DNA of 64,000 nucleotides from the NCBI GenBank assembly GCA_900073065.1, contig FJOG01000028.1:622188-686187 (forward strand), written 5' to 3'. Every line of letters begins with the position of its first letter. Position 1 is the stretch's first letter. The notes below the pieces were generated by a model, which saw nothing but the letters and a program-made list of their open reading frames with translations, was not told where the DNA came from and searched no databases. The position numbers and the translations under genes are program-made. Of the stretch, positions 38,052-48,152 are shown piece after piece. The DNA comes from Phialocephala subalpina. Taxonomy: Eukaryota; Ascomycota; Leotiomycetes; Helotiales; Mollisiaceae.

Positions 38052-39333
38052 CCTTGAGTCCTCAAAACGAGTTGCAAAACGATCCGTCGAGAGTGCAATG
38101 ATATTGTCTAGGATCACAACGAACTCTTTACCTTCCGCAATGTCCTAGCCTCTACGAGCATAGCAGACCTTCTCCAATGTCCCTCGCTTGCCAAAATCCT
38201 GACATCTTCAGGAGATCTTGACGATAAGGATGTTGCAAGTCACAGAAACAACCTCTCTTCGAACAAGATCTCTGCTCGTTAAGATGTCTTAGCCTTTGAG
38301 AGTGTCGGTATTCTTCACAACGTCCTGGACCTGCCACTACCTCTCCGGCCTCTCAATGTCCCAGATGTTTTCGATGGCGTGCGTCGTGGTAGTGTCTTGA
38401 CAATCAGCAAAGGCTCTTCTCATTACAAGACTGGAGGGACCACAAGCATCTCCTCGCCTTCTTAACAGCTCGAGAACTGCCCATGTTGCGATCGCTTGCA
38501 GTTTCTGGAATGTTTCAAGTTCTTTGCTCTCAGTCAGCTCTATTCTCTGCGGGACGACTTCTAGATCGCAGGTTCTCTCAAGCGTTGTCAGACTTTGCAA
38601 AATCTCCTTTCCGTCTGATACGCTCCTCGAGAAAAGTGGACGCTTTTCTTACGGTACAGGCCCAACTAGGGATCTCGACTTGCCTTTCTTTCAGGACTCG
38701 CCACTGCCTGAAATCTCGGTCTCGACTTCACGTCCTTCGTCCTTCCTCTCCACTGATGATTAATTGGCCATTTTAATTTTTAATTTTTTTGGAGCTTCAA
38801 ATCAGTTCAAATGTTGGATTCCGGTGCCTTTCACAGATATAAAGTGTAGCATTGGCTACGGAACAAGTCAAATTTATTTCAGATGTCATGGAACAGTCTA
38901 GGGAGGCAGTGTTCAACACATGGACAAATGTATACTAGCGCAGAGCCAGCCATCTCAAGTTGGATACTCTAAATATTACTTCATATACTCTAATGTCGTT
39001 GTTATGTTTTGCGCTTTGTTTTTTCATAGATATAGTCGATGAATTTTCTGACTACACTTTTGGCAGGTAGATTTGCACCCAATAAATTATCTATATTGAT
39101 ACAGTACAGAAACATGTTCTTTATCACGCGAGGCGCTCGAAGCCCAGTCTAGAGGATACCAGTATGTTTATAGTCTTTTGATAATATGTGAAAGAGACCC
39201 ATCCAATGTACAAATACAGCCAACAAGCAAAAATGAAAGCCGCCATCCAAAGCAAAACAATCAGCAAAGAACTCCACACCATTTTCTACTCCCACGCGAG
39301 AAGCAAATCCCCACTCCTTAATCGAACAATAGC

Positions 39334-42186
39334 TTAAGCCAACAATTTCAAGATATCACCCATTCTCGTGACCTTCTCCTTTCCACCCTTGACTCTCTCC
39401 TGGAAGGCTTTTCCGACGAGCAGTCTCTTCTCGGCTTGGATGCTAAGGACTCTCTCCTCGATACTATCTTCCATGATGAGGCGCCAAACAGTGCAAGGTC
39501 TCGTCTGTCCAAGACGGTGAACACGATCAACAGCCTGGTCCTCGATAGCAGGTGCCCACCATGAATCTACTAAGATGACAGTATCAGCCGCAACGAGATT
39601 CAGACCCACGCTGCAGACTGCCAAACTGGCTAGCAGGATACGACAATCCGGGTCCGTCTCAAGGGCAGTCATGGCGGCGTCACGAGCATTGGCTTGCATG
39701 GAACCATCGATACGAGCGAACTTCATGCCTGCCTCCTCGACCTGGGCTTGGATGATGTTCAGGAAGCTGGTCCACTGGGAGAATATGACGACTTTAGACA
39801 ATGGGTCGCGACGGCTGGCTGTCAGGATGCTCATCAAAGCCTCGGTCTTGCTGCTCTTGGTCTCTATGTCAATCTCTGCCTCCTCCTTTTCCTCGACGGC
39901 TGGATGGACGAGGCAATAATTATCTGGAAGCTCGGTACGGCACATGGGACATTTGTGTTGGAGACCGATGGTCTTTTCAATGCATTCTTGACCGAAGACA
40001 TGCTTGCATGCAGTAATGACTGGGTTGTGGAGACTCTCGAGACAGATGGCACATTCCTCCTGACTGTCGATGCTGAGTTGAAGAAGGACTTGGAGAGCAG
40101 CGCGGTTCTCGTTGGTCAACTCGACAACATCGTCGTTTTCCAGCAGCGCAAGGAGATCAGTGACACGGGACTCGCAGAGCTTCCAATGGCAACAGACTTG
40201 GCGCATACGGAGAAGGATTTCAAGAACATATTGGTACATGTTCGCACCTTTCTCGGCTCTGCCGGACTTGAATTTATCGACCATACCCTTGGCTTGAGCC
40301 CTAATATTGTTAGTATTGTATCGAGGAGCTTTAGGCGTGGAGCTTACTGTAAGGCTTCGTATTTCTGTCTCTCATCCTTGCGGAAAGTAACACGGTGGAC
40401 ATATTCAGATAGCTCGGGAAGCTTCAAATCGACAAACTTCATGTCCTTCTTTCTTCGTAGGCACATGGTCCTCATGATGGATTGCAAAATGATATCTGCT
40501 TTGGGATCAGCGTGAGCCAAAGGCCGAGCGAGCACAGCAGTGAAGATCTCTAGTCGCTCCAGACCACCTGTGATACCAATGAACTTTAGCATCGAATACA
40601 AGTCCTTGATGGTGTTGATAATAGGTGTGCCGGAGAGCACCCATTTGGCCGAAGCCAAAAGAGATGTGACTGCAACGGCAGATTTGGTTTTGTGGTTTCG
40701 GATAGTATGACCTTCATCAAGCACAACTCTAGTCCAGTTCATAGAGAAAAGACCTTCCTTGGTTGGGGCTTTGACTGGTTCCTTGCTTCCTCGCGGGAAT
40801 GCCTCCGTGCTTAAGGTGCCATAGCTTGTGACCACGACATCGTACTCCCCGAATTCTCTGTGGGCCATTCTCTTTCGATTACTCCCGTGGTAGGTCATAA
40901 CTTTCAATGGGCTGTCCTTCTTGACGTGTCTCTCAATCTGCTGAGCCCAGTTGGACATCACGGATACAGGAGCAACGATCAATGTTGTCCCAGGAGCGCC
41001 CTCGAGAATGACGCTAATAACCTGAAGAGTCTTTCCAAGTCCCATGTCGTCGGCGAGAATACCACCCTTGGCCAATTTGGGTTCTATGGCAGTGCTGAAT
41101 TGAGTGGCAATGTTTTGGAAAACATTTGCACGCTGCTCCGAACGTTTCCATAGCTGAACAATATCCTTGGATCCAGCAGCAGGAAGAACAGGGGTTTCTT
41201 TTTCGAGCAACCAAGCAAGGCCTTGACGTTGGTAGGGCAAGAGTGTAGAGGACAAACGCTCTGGCTGTTCAGCCATAGGCATCTTAGATAGTGCTTCTTC
41301 ACCAAGGCCCCAAGCTTCGACAATCTTCTCCGCATCTCGTGGGCGGAAGCGCTCGCTGTTCTCGACAAAATGCGAAAGGTCGAGTTCCAGAACAGAATCA
41401 GGCTGGCTGCTTGATGCTTGCGATGAACTTTGATAGCCCATCTGCTTTCTCTGAGGAGGGGGAATTGGGTTCTTGGGAACCTTCGGCGCTGCGTAACCTT
41501 GCTTCTTGATTGGCATTCTCTTCGCCTTCATCTCGTTTTCGAGTTGAGCGCGAGCATCTGGTTCAGAAGGACCAAAGAGCCTGAGACGGATGGGACAATC
41601 AAAGGTGCCTTTCTCTCCAGTAAGAATGCCTTCGAGAACAATAGCTCTTGAGTCCTATCACGTGTTAGCGGGCTGCGTGGGGAAGCTGGGGGTATATGCA
41701 GGTACGGACCATAAACGGGGCCAATTTCATGGCTAAGTTCTTTGGAATGTGTCCAATTTGAGCTCCTTGGACATTGTTGATGCGGATAGCATTCGAATCA
41801 TAAGGATTGCCAGGCTCTCTCATGATCATGATCTGTTCGCCGGGTGTTGCGTACCCATTGTAATATCTCACGCCAACGATTCTGTCCTCAATGACGCCGA
41901 GACAGACCCAAGCGAAGCCCTCGTCGTTGTCTTGACTGAGATCAATAATATCATTTGCAGCCTCCTCACCGGCTTGAGTTGAAGGGAAGGCCCATGCATC
42001 ACGTTGCGAAGAGGGGTTGCTACTGCTCAGTGATTGGCTTGGTGGAGGTTGTGAGCTGGATCCAGCAACCCGGTTGTGGTTCTCGTTGAAGCGCGCCTGC
42101 TTGCGCTGTGGAGAAGCATTTTCGTTGTCGCTGCTGCCAGTAAGGTCGACCACCCAGTTGCTTGGACGCTTTCCGAGATTCGGCAT
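39334..42186 (-). CDS. HIRAN-SNF2-RING DNA helicase/translocase, Rad5/HLTF-like
   Basis: Three exons, 42186-41710, 41654-40348 and 40300-39334, give 916 aa. Domain order: a disordered Ser/Gln-rich N-terminus; a HIRAN domain (about 85-185, with GVRYYNGYATPGEQIMIMRE and NAIRINNVQGAQIGHIP) that binds 3' DNA ends in HLTF; SNF2_N with Walker A in ILADDMGLGKTLQ (about 355-367) and DEGH at about 471; a RING finger inserted at about 675-720 (CAICLESL...CPMC); and HELICc (about 745-880) with SVGLNLVAADTVILVDSWW and DQAVDRVHRLGQT. This order defines the Rad5/HLTF group, which acts in post-replication repair through PCNA polyubiquitination and fork remodelling. The fifth RING zinc ligand (HVFC in HLTF) is Gly here (KHVFGQEC). 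Intron 1 uses a GTCCGT donor. At 916 aa it is somewhat shorter than human HLTF. Confidence 0.9.
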
Positions 42187-42737
42187 GATGGATCACGACT
42201 GGTCCTGATGTCAATGAAACGTGCTTGCTGAGATTGGGAGTTTGAAGACGCGTTGAAGTTGTTGTGATCAGCGAGACGCGCCACTCGCAGGGGTCGCCAA
42301 CATGAAGTCATGTGGAGTTATGCTACTTCTCGAGGACAATGTCCTACGCGTCGTCAGGTACTATTGAGTCTTAAATATTTGAGAGGAAGTGGAAGTTTTC
42401 GTCTTTTTTGCTCTATGTTTCAAATGATACAAGCTTTTGCTTAGCTGTTGGTGGTTGGTTCGACCTTTTTCGCGAAGCTCTTTCCATGAGGAACTCCCAT
42501 CACGCCCGAGAGCTTGGAATTTTGTTACAGAAGACATCTATTGTTCTGAACTGCTATGGGCATTTCCAATGCATCCACAGATTGGCTCAATCTGAGCAAC
42601 AGTTTTCGAGGACCCGGTTCCTTTTTCCCCAAGAGACAGGTGGTGGTTCCTACTATCTCATCGATCCCGCACAACACCTGCCTCACCACCCACCACACCT
42701 TCCCAATGCCCACCTTCTCCTTCCCAAGCTGCTATTC

Positions 42738-42906
42738 CTTCCCAGAACGCTACAATTATCGCAGCACACTACTTGCCACTTTATATTCTCGTCCTGCGAA
42801 AACCTCTTCTCTTCTTTTTCTTTTTTCTTGGCTTCTTTACTACGGGGCAGGACGAGAGTATAAGGTGGCAAGTAGTGTGGTGCGATAATTGTGGCGTTCT
42901 GGGAAG
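42738..42906. repeat. Long inverted repeat / hairpin with 60-nt arms
   Basis: Arm 42738-42797 is the reverse complement of 42847-42906 at 56 of 60 positions, around a 49-nt pyrimidine-rich loop. Three of the four differences are T (left) against C (right, reverse-complemented), so a plus-strand transcript would keep them as G-U wobbles. The fourth is a G-G mismatch. A plus-strand RNA would fold into a nearly uninterrupted 60-bp stem. It could be a miniature inverted-repeat element, a small-RNA precursor or a fold-back duplication. No clear target-site duplication flanks it. Confidence 0.85.
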
Positions 42907-43021
42907 CTTCTCACTCCTCATATTGTTCCTATTTTCGTGTACGCCGACGCGTTCTGTATTTCGTGGTGGCGACTGGTGAAAGTGTTGATGACTGCTGCCA
43001 CCACCTGTGTCAGTTAGAATT

Positions 43022-43219
43022 TGTCGGAATAGATATCACGTGTTTAGGCCGGTAGGCTTACGAACGTAGCGTGATCTTACTCTTTATAAGAGTAGGCCTC
43101 GAGCTCTTAGACTCGAGGGCAAGACAATAATAACGAACCAGCACTGCTTTTACCTTACGCCCTACCCTCCATCATAGACGCGTACGCCTAAGTGATACGT
43201 ATCTCCGATTGTAACGACA
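43022..43219. mobile_element. Solo LTR of a retrotransposon
   Basis: 198 bp beginning TGTCG and ending CGACA, a 5-bp terminal inverted repeat with canonical TG...CA ends. It is flanked by identical 5-bp direct repeats GAATT (43017-43021 and 43220-43224). Inside are a TATA-like TTTATAAGAG near 43082 and a short CTCGAG palindrome pair. No internal retroelement coding sequence lies beside it, as expected after LTR-LTR recombination. Ty1/copia versus Ty3/gypsy membership cannot be told from the LTR alone, and its strand is not assigned. Confidence 0.8.
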
Positions 43220-43334
43220 GAATTATATAGCTTCGGGGGGGGGCGTAGGTGCCCACCTCTAGTTTCTCACCACGATACAACCGTCTTTCTCGCCCTCCTC
43301 TCAGCTGTATCCCCAGAAATGCGTTGCCAGCACA

Positions 43335-45328
43335 TCAGATGGGTCCTCCTGCAAAGTCGAAAACAATATCTATAGGTCGAACCCTTGCCCATGCCGGTAC
43401 AATCCCATCACCAGAAAACTCCTCCTCGATCTCTTGAATCCATCGGACAATTCTTCCAACCAGCTGACTCTCCCAAAACCCTTCTCTTCGGGGTTTTGAT
43501 AACAGGAGATGAATGACAACTTTCCTCGCGGCACTGTCTCGACATTTGATGCCAACGAAGTAAAGTGGAATGATGGCCCCGAAATTCAACGTGAATTTTG
43601 ACTTCTGAGACGGCGAAGAAGTCCCCATAAGTTGTTTTGCGAGGTACACAATGTCCCATATTTCGTTGGTGAGGTTGTCGTATGACATCAAGTCCGTGGT
43701 GGAGAAGGTAACGAGACACATGTATGAAGTCTTGGAGTGTAGACGAAGTAGAGTAGAGCTGCTACTTTCTGACATATCTGGTCGCGCCACCAAAGACTCG
43801 AAAGCCGATTTCCAATGCAGTATTTCCTTCATGTGTTGCTCTTGCATGGCCTTCCCTTCTTCTGCCTCCTCGCAGCATGTGGATTCGCAGGATACTTGTT
43901 CGTTAGAGGCTAAATCAGTACAGGTGTTGTCGTGTTGCGCTCGAGTATAATAGCGTTGTGATAGATTTTCCAGGCTCTCATTGGAAGGTTCGTCATATCC
44001 GTCGGTATGGCGAACAGGAGTATCGTGGTAATTCGCACTAGTATGAAGCGCTGTGATTGAGGTTCCAGTGGTTCATCGAATGCAATCCCGTCGTCAGTTT
44101 GGCGAATGGGGTTTCTGTGTTGCTGTCCATCAATGGGCGAGTCCGTGAATCCGGTTTCTGTTGGCCATACTCCAGAGGTGTAGTAATAATGTTCTAGCCG
44201 CCTTAGGAGAACCTCGAGGCAAACTCTTGCCTCCTGCAGCGAATGGAAGACTTCAGGCGTGGACCGAAGTATCTCTGTCTCGTGTGATTTCCCTGCCTCA
44301 TGACGTTCTGGAGGTATTCTGTCATCTGGATAAACGATCATAAGCTCAAGACGGCCAAAAGTTTTGTAGATGTTGGTCTCGACAACGTGTGGATTTGGTG
44401 ACTCGTAGCCAAGTGTCCATCTGTCTTTGGGGAAGGCAGCCTTCCACTCGTACAATAGGTCGATGCCGGTACGAATCTGAGCATTCGCCAGAGAATAATC
44501 GCCGTGAAAAGTTTCGAAGGTCGCTGTGAGCAGGCATGCTATCAGGTAATTCTCAAATCTTGGTTTCCGCTGGTAAGTGTATTTCTCACGGATTTGATTG
44601 CTTTCGTATACTCTGAATACGAAGGTCAGCATGATCAGAAAAGGGTTGCCATGTATGCCGAGTGTTCGGGTAGGGTTTCCAAGAACGAGCGTGAAGAGCC
44701 ATATTTCCCAGCACTTAAGGTAGAATCAGAACATGAGGTTGGCATACGTTTGATTGCCATCTGGTAATGCACACCATAAGTAGATGTAATGCCAGAGTCC
44801 AAAAACAAGTCCCTGTAATCCACAGCATCCATGGTGATCCGATCTAGAGCCGCGATAACCAACACGCCGTATTGTATTGATGGAACATGGCAAGATTCCA
44901 TGATCAACCGGCGCCATGCTTCCGGGCCAAAGTATGGTGCAATAGCGTTAGATGTCTTCTCTTGAAAGAGCAAGAAGTAGATCTTCTCATTGTCGTTGTC
45001 GAAATCAGTGATGGACAACGGATTCGGGACTGAGGCCGTATTGGCCTTCGCTGACTTGGGTAGTAATACCTGACAACTTTGAGAGGTCGTCCTGCTCGAT
45101 GCTTTTGCCGCAGGAGGATAGCCATCACATTTGACACCAAAACTCTTACAGCGAGCACATATGGATCGGCTTTCGTCGCATTTGACTCGACGGATCCTGG
45201 AGAGGTTGTCAGAAAGAGAGCAGGCTATCTTCGAGGCAGAGTAAAACTCACTTACAAGTAAAGCACCCGGTCCGTAACTTTATCGTTCCATTTCTGCGTT
45301 TTATCTCTTTACCTGACGGGTTTTCCAT
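43335..45328 (-). CDS. Zn2Cys6 fungal transcription factor, reading frame interrupted
   Basis: Exons 45328-45252 and 45196-44748, then 44612 onward to a stop at 43335. Residues 21-48 form the binuclear zinc cluster: RTGCFTCKIRRVKCDE, then CARCKSFGVKCDGY with six Cys. A fungal regulatory domain follows (HYQMAIKQYTKAIKSVRNTL). That frame meets a stop just before the conserved LIACLLTATFETFHGDYSLA, which lies in another frame; the break is at about 44545 and corresponds to one missing base. A second shift of the same sense is needed between about 43985 and 44075 to reach the C-terminal part (ILHWKSAFESLV...SKTSYMCLVTF). The second could be a 62-nt intron with a poor GAG acceptor; the first could not. 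Either two base errors in the assembly or a decaying gene. The regulated genes are unknown. Confidence 0.75.
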
Positions 45329-46276
45329 GCTGACAGATATCGAAATCTCGCATTTACCAGCCTGTCAACATTCGTGCAGAGTGATTGAAGTACTGTAGAA
45401 ATTGGGCCCGAAGTTGAACTCAAGCAAGATTTAGCTATGCATCACATCAGTCCTAGCGATCAAGATTGAGACCCCCTTTGCTTGTATCTGCAGTGCTACA
45501 GCGGGTCCAACCTATCTTTGACTGGTGATCTTGGCCTGCAAAGGTGTTGAAGACATTTGGAATAGATGAAGTTGCGGTATACGTAAGCAAACACCGCGAT
45601 TTCCCCAGTTCAATAAAGGGAGATGCTTTCCATCAAGAGAAAGTCAAAGGAACTTGAATCCGAAGTACAGGCCCTCCTTCATGGATTCATTTTACGAGCA
45701 ACGCAGCAACGCGTGATCCACTGGGTCCAGCGAGCGAAACGAGTTGGAAAGCAGCCTTTCGCCGCTCCCCAGCTTTTGATAGATTAGAGACGCGTGTGGA
45801 GGCGTCGGTTTTCCGATGAAAATACAAAGGGAACGTTGAAGATTAAAACTTTCTTCACCACACACCAGAGGGTACTCGCGCATTGAGCCGCAATAGGTAA
45901 AGTGTAAAGATTGTTAAATATGTGGCTGTGCTGTGTCGATCAAGCCACAGACCTCGCTTCGCACCGAGCACCCCTGCCATCCAGCATTATTTCCTGCTTC
46001 GCCAAAGTCTCACTCCTGCATCCCAGCGTCATGATGAACAAGATGTTCATCGACCCTGAAATCTGATAAGCAGCTGTTGTGATAAGATAAGTTCGATCTC
46101 CTGTTATGATCTGATGTCCTATATGTTGTGTTACATTATCCTTTTGTGAATGTCTGTTTTTTGAAGCTCGATTTTGAATCCCAATTGCAGCAACTACTAG
46201 CGCCAACAATCGATGTACTTTGAAGCACAACTTGAACTTCAACTGCGACGATAGCTAGCACCAATAACCGCTCAAG
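45329..46276. other. Divergent intergenic region between the Zn2Cys6 gene and pmp3
   Basis: About 0.95 kb containing both promoters. No ORF of note, no clear repeat. The pmp3 5' UTR probably occupies the last 100-200 nt. Confidence 0.4.
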
Positions 46277-46874
46277 ATGTTAGAACGAATAACAGTCTTC
46301 CTAATCAACATCTTCTGTCCCCCTCTCTCAGTAATGCTCGTTCGTCCCCTTCCGTCCCCTGCCTTTCCCAGTTACTCAATCCCCACAGGTGGCAGGACCA
46401 GGCATGGACTGCCTAATAAACACCCTCCTCTTCATCGCCGGCGTCATCCCGGGCCACTTACACGGCTTCTACATTACTTGTACCTACTTCTCCCGCAAAA
46501 GAAAGGTCCGCAAAGGACGCTATCCTGGCGGCAGAAAAAGCTTCATCTATAGCCATCAGGTTTGGAACGGAGGAGCGAGCGATGAGAGAGTGAGGGAGTT
46601 GTGGAAGGAGAAATGTAGGGCGGAGAGTGGTGTCGCTTTGGAGGGGGCGGCGGCGGCGGCGAGGGGAAGAAAGGAGAAGAGGAAGAGCGGGAGGTGTGGC
46701 GGAAGTAGGGGAAGTAGAGGTGGTGGAAGCGGGGATGAGGTGGCTTGGGATGGGAGGAGGGAGAGTAAGAGGGCGAGTACGAGGGTTATGAGTAGTTCTG
46801 CGGGGACGAGTTCTGTGAGGGGTGGGCATGCGCATGGGAGGTCGATGACTGAGGTAAAAGGGTGGAGAATGTAG
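46277..46874 (+). CDS. pmp3: Pmp3/RCI-type plasma membrane proteolipid with long C-terminal tail
   Basis: Two exons, 46277-46330 and 46389-46874, give 179 aa. The first 55 residues are the UPF0057/Pmp3 core: a first hydrophobic helix with FCPPLSVAGPG, then a second helix INTLLFIAGVIPGHLHGFYITCTY. Family members are usually about 55 aa and affect membrane potential and Na+/cation sensitivity at the plasma membrane. Here about 120 hydrophilic residues follow, rich in Arg, Lys, Gly, Ser and Ala (SRKRKVRKGRYPGGRK, several GRKEKRKSGR-like runs). Some fungal Pmp3 paralogs carry such cytosolic tails. The tail is of low complexity, so its exact length depends on the ORF being error-free. Confidence 0.85.
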
Positions 46875-47304
46875 GTGATACTTGCGGACATCGACTTCCC
46901 AGTTTTGGATGAATGTAAACACTTCAACAATTACGTCTGAACAGAAAGTGTAGAATCATCATCTTGTTTCGTTTGGAGAAATTCAATCATCTAATCCAAC
47001 AAAGGGTCGTGGTATCATCAATATGCTCTGCCACATCCATCCCAACCCTCATATTGCAGGCTGCAACCATAATCCCAACTCCATTACATATACAAGAATC
47101 TGCAACGTAATAACATCAAGTCCCAAACTCCAACGGATATTTGCCAAACGCCAATCGAAGGTATCAAAGGAACCCCGTATCCATCATTCCCCCATAGCAG
47201 ACCCTCGTCATTTCAAGGCATACGCTCAAAGTCCCTACCCTATGGGTCTTTCAATTATTCATTCGTACAAATTTATTCGTAATCGCATCAAGATCGCTCG
47301 CTGC
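46875..47304. other. Convergent 3' intergenic region of pmp3 and the H4 variant gene
   Basis: About 430 bp. An overlapping plus-strand frame at 47023-47472 is judged a shadow running into the H4 variant exons. No other feature. Confidence 0.4.
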
Positions 47305-48152
47305 TCATCGTCGGTTCGCAGCCTTATGCGAGGTTTCGACGTCGAAGCCGTAGATAGGTCTGCCAATTCTCTTAAGGGCAAAGACAACCTGAAAATGATC
47401 AGCAGAGATTTTGTTATGAAGTTGATAGTAGATCTTACGTCCGTAACAGTAACAGTCTTTCTCTTTTGGTAGTCGGTAATGAAAACAACATCTTTGAGGA
47501 TCTACAGCTGTTAGCAGCTGAGTTTTATTAGAGGCGGGCAGATGTAGCATACCCTGACCAAGTAGTCCTTCAGGGCGACGCGGGTTTCGTCGTAGATTGT
47601 GCCAGCGATCCGCTTCACACCTCCACGTCTAGCTAATCGCCTGTGGATTTCTTATCAGCGGGCGGCCTTGCGTATGATGTCGGCAGCCTCGTGTCACTGC
47701 ATCGTGAAGTTGAACGTACCTAATGTCACCTTTGGCTACACACAATCTCTATTAGCAATCATCTCATCTGCTCAGATTTGGTTTGACTTACTGACGCCCT
47801 GTATTCTGTCCTTCAGAAGCTTGCTGGATCACATTATCAGTCCAACAGTTCCACATAAGATGTAACATAAGGCTACCCACCGGTGTCTCTTCTCAGGAAC
47901 TTTCTTCGCAGAAAAGGCCTTGCCTAAGCCTCGTCCACCAGCTCCACTTCTCTCAGGCACGATAGGGTGGTTGGGAGCATTGCCTGAAGTTCTGGAAGCG
48001 TTGCCAGATGTCTTCAGGACGCCCTTCCCGCCGAGGCCGCCGCCTGGTCGCTGAGAGAGAGCAAGAGCTCGGGCTCGAGGGTCACCCAGGTTGGACAGAG
48101 CACGCCCTCCTGGAGTCGCACGACCTCCTGCGGGAGAGGAATAAGTCGGCAT
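47305..48152 (-). CDS. hH4v: Divergent histone H4 variant (hH4v-like) with extended N-terminal tail
   Basis: Six exons: 48152-47881, 47823-47792, 47735-47720 (16 nt), 47640-47553, 47501-47439 and 47388-47305, giving 184 aa. From residue 90 the protein lines up with H4: [14 protein letters not shown], then [47 protein letters not shown]. The canonical reference is KRHRKILRDNIQGI...YGFGG. It differs at many fold positions, extends past the usual C-terminus ([12 protein letters not shown]) and has a tail of about 90 residues before the fold, Gly/Arg/Pro-rich and ending in [15 protein letters not shown], an echo of the normal H4 tail. Neurospora crassa has a diverged H4 gene called hH4v, and this seems the same type. 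Replacement of H4 in special nucleosomes is inferred. Normal H4 is about 103 aa. A Met at 48194 would add 14 residues. Confidence 0.85.

Larger units (their letters stand above)
34071..39333. other. Gene-poor region with an assembly gap
   Basis: About 5.3 kb with no supportable gene, the emptiest part of the window. Small frames occur on all strands (the longest is 34585-35253 minus, 222 codons) but overlap each other and show no domain, membrane or repeat pattern. It contains a GCATG tandem repeat and 528 N. The 38800-39300 part is AT-rich. Degenerate transposon remnants are possible but were not demonstrated. Confidence 0.5.
42187..43334. other. Intergenic with hairpin and solo LTR
   Basis: This separates the helicase start codon from the end of the Zn2Cys6 regulator gene (both minus). 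It holds a long inverted repeat and a solo LTR, listed separately, plus a run of nine G near 43235. No gene seen; the short frames at 42408-42979 are overlaps caused by the inverted repeat. Confidence 0.6.

Noticed and set aside
37362..38117. Long frames through 37524-38051
   Set aside because: They consist almost wholly of unknown bases.
42408..42979. Several 60-150 codon frames upstream of the helicase gene
   Set aside because: They arise from the two arms of the inverted repeat and have no protein features.
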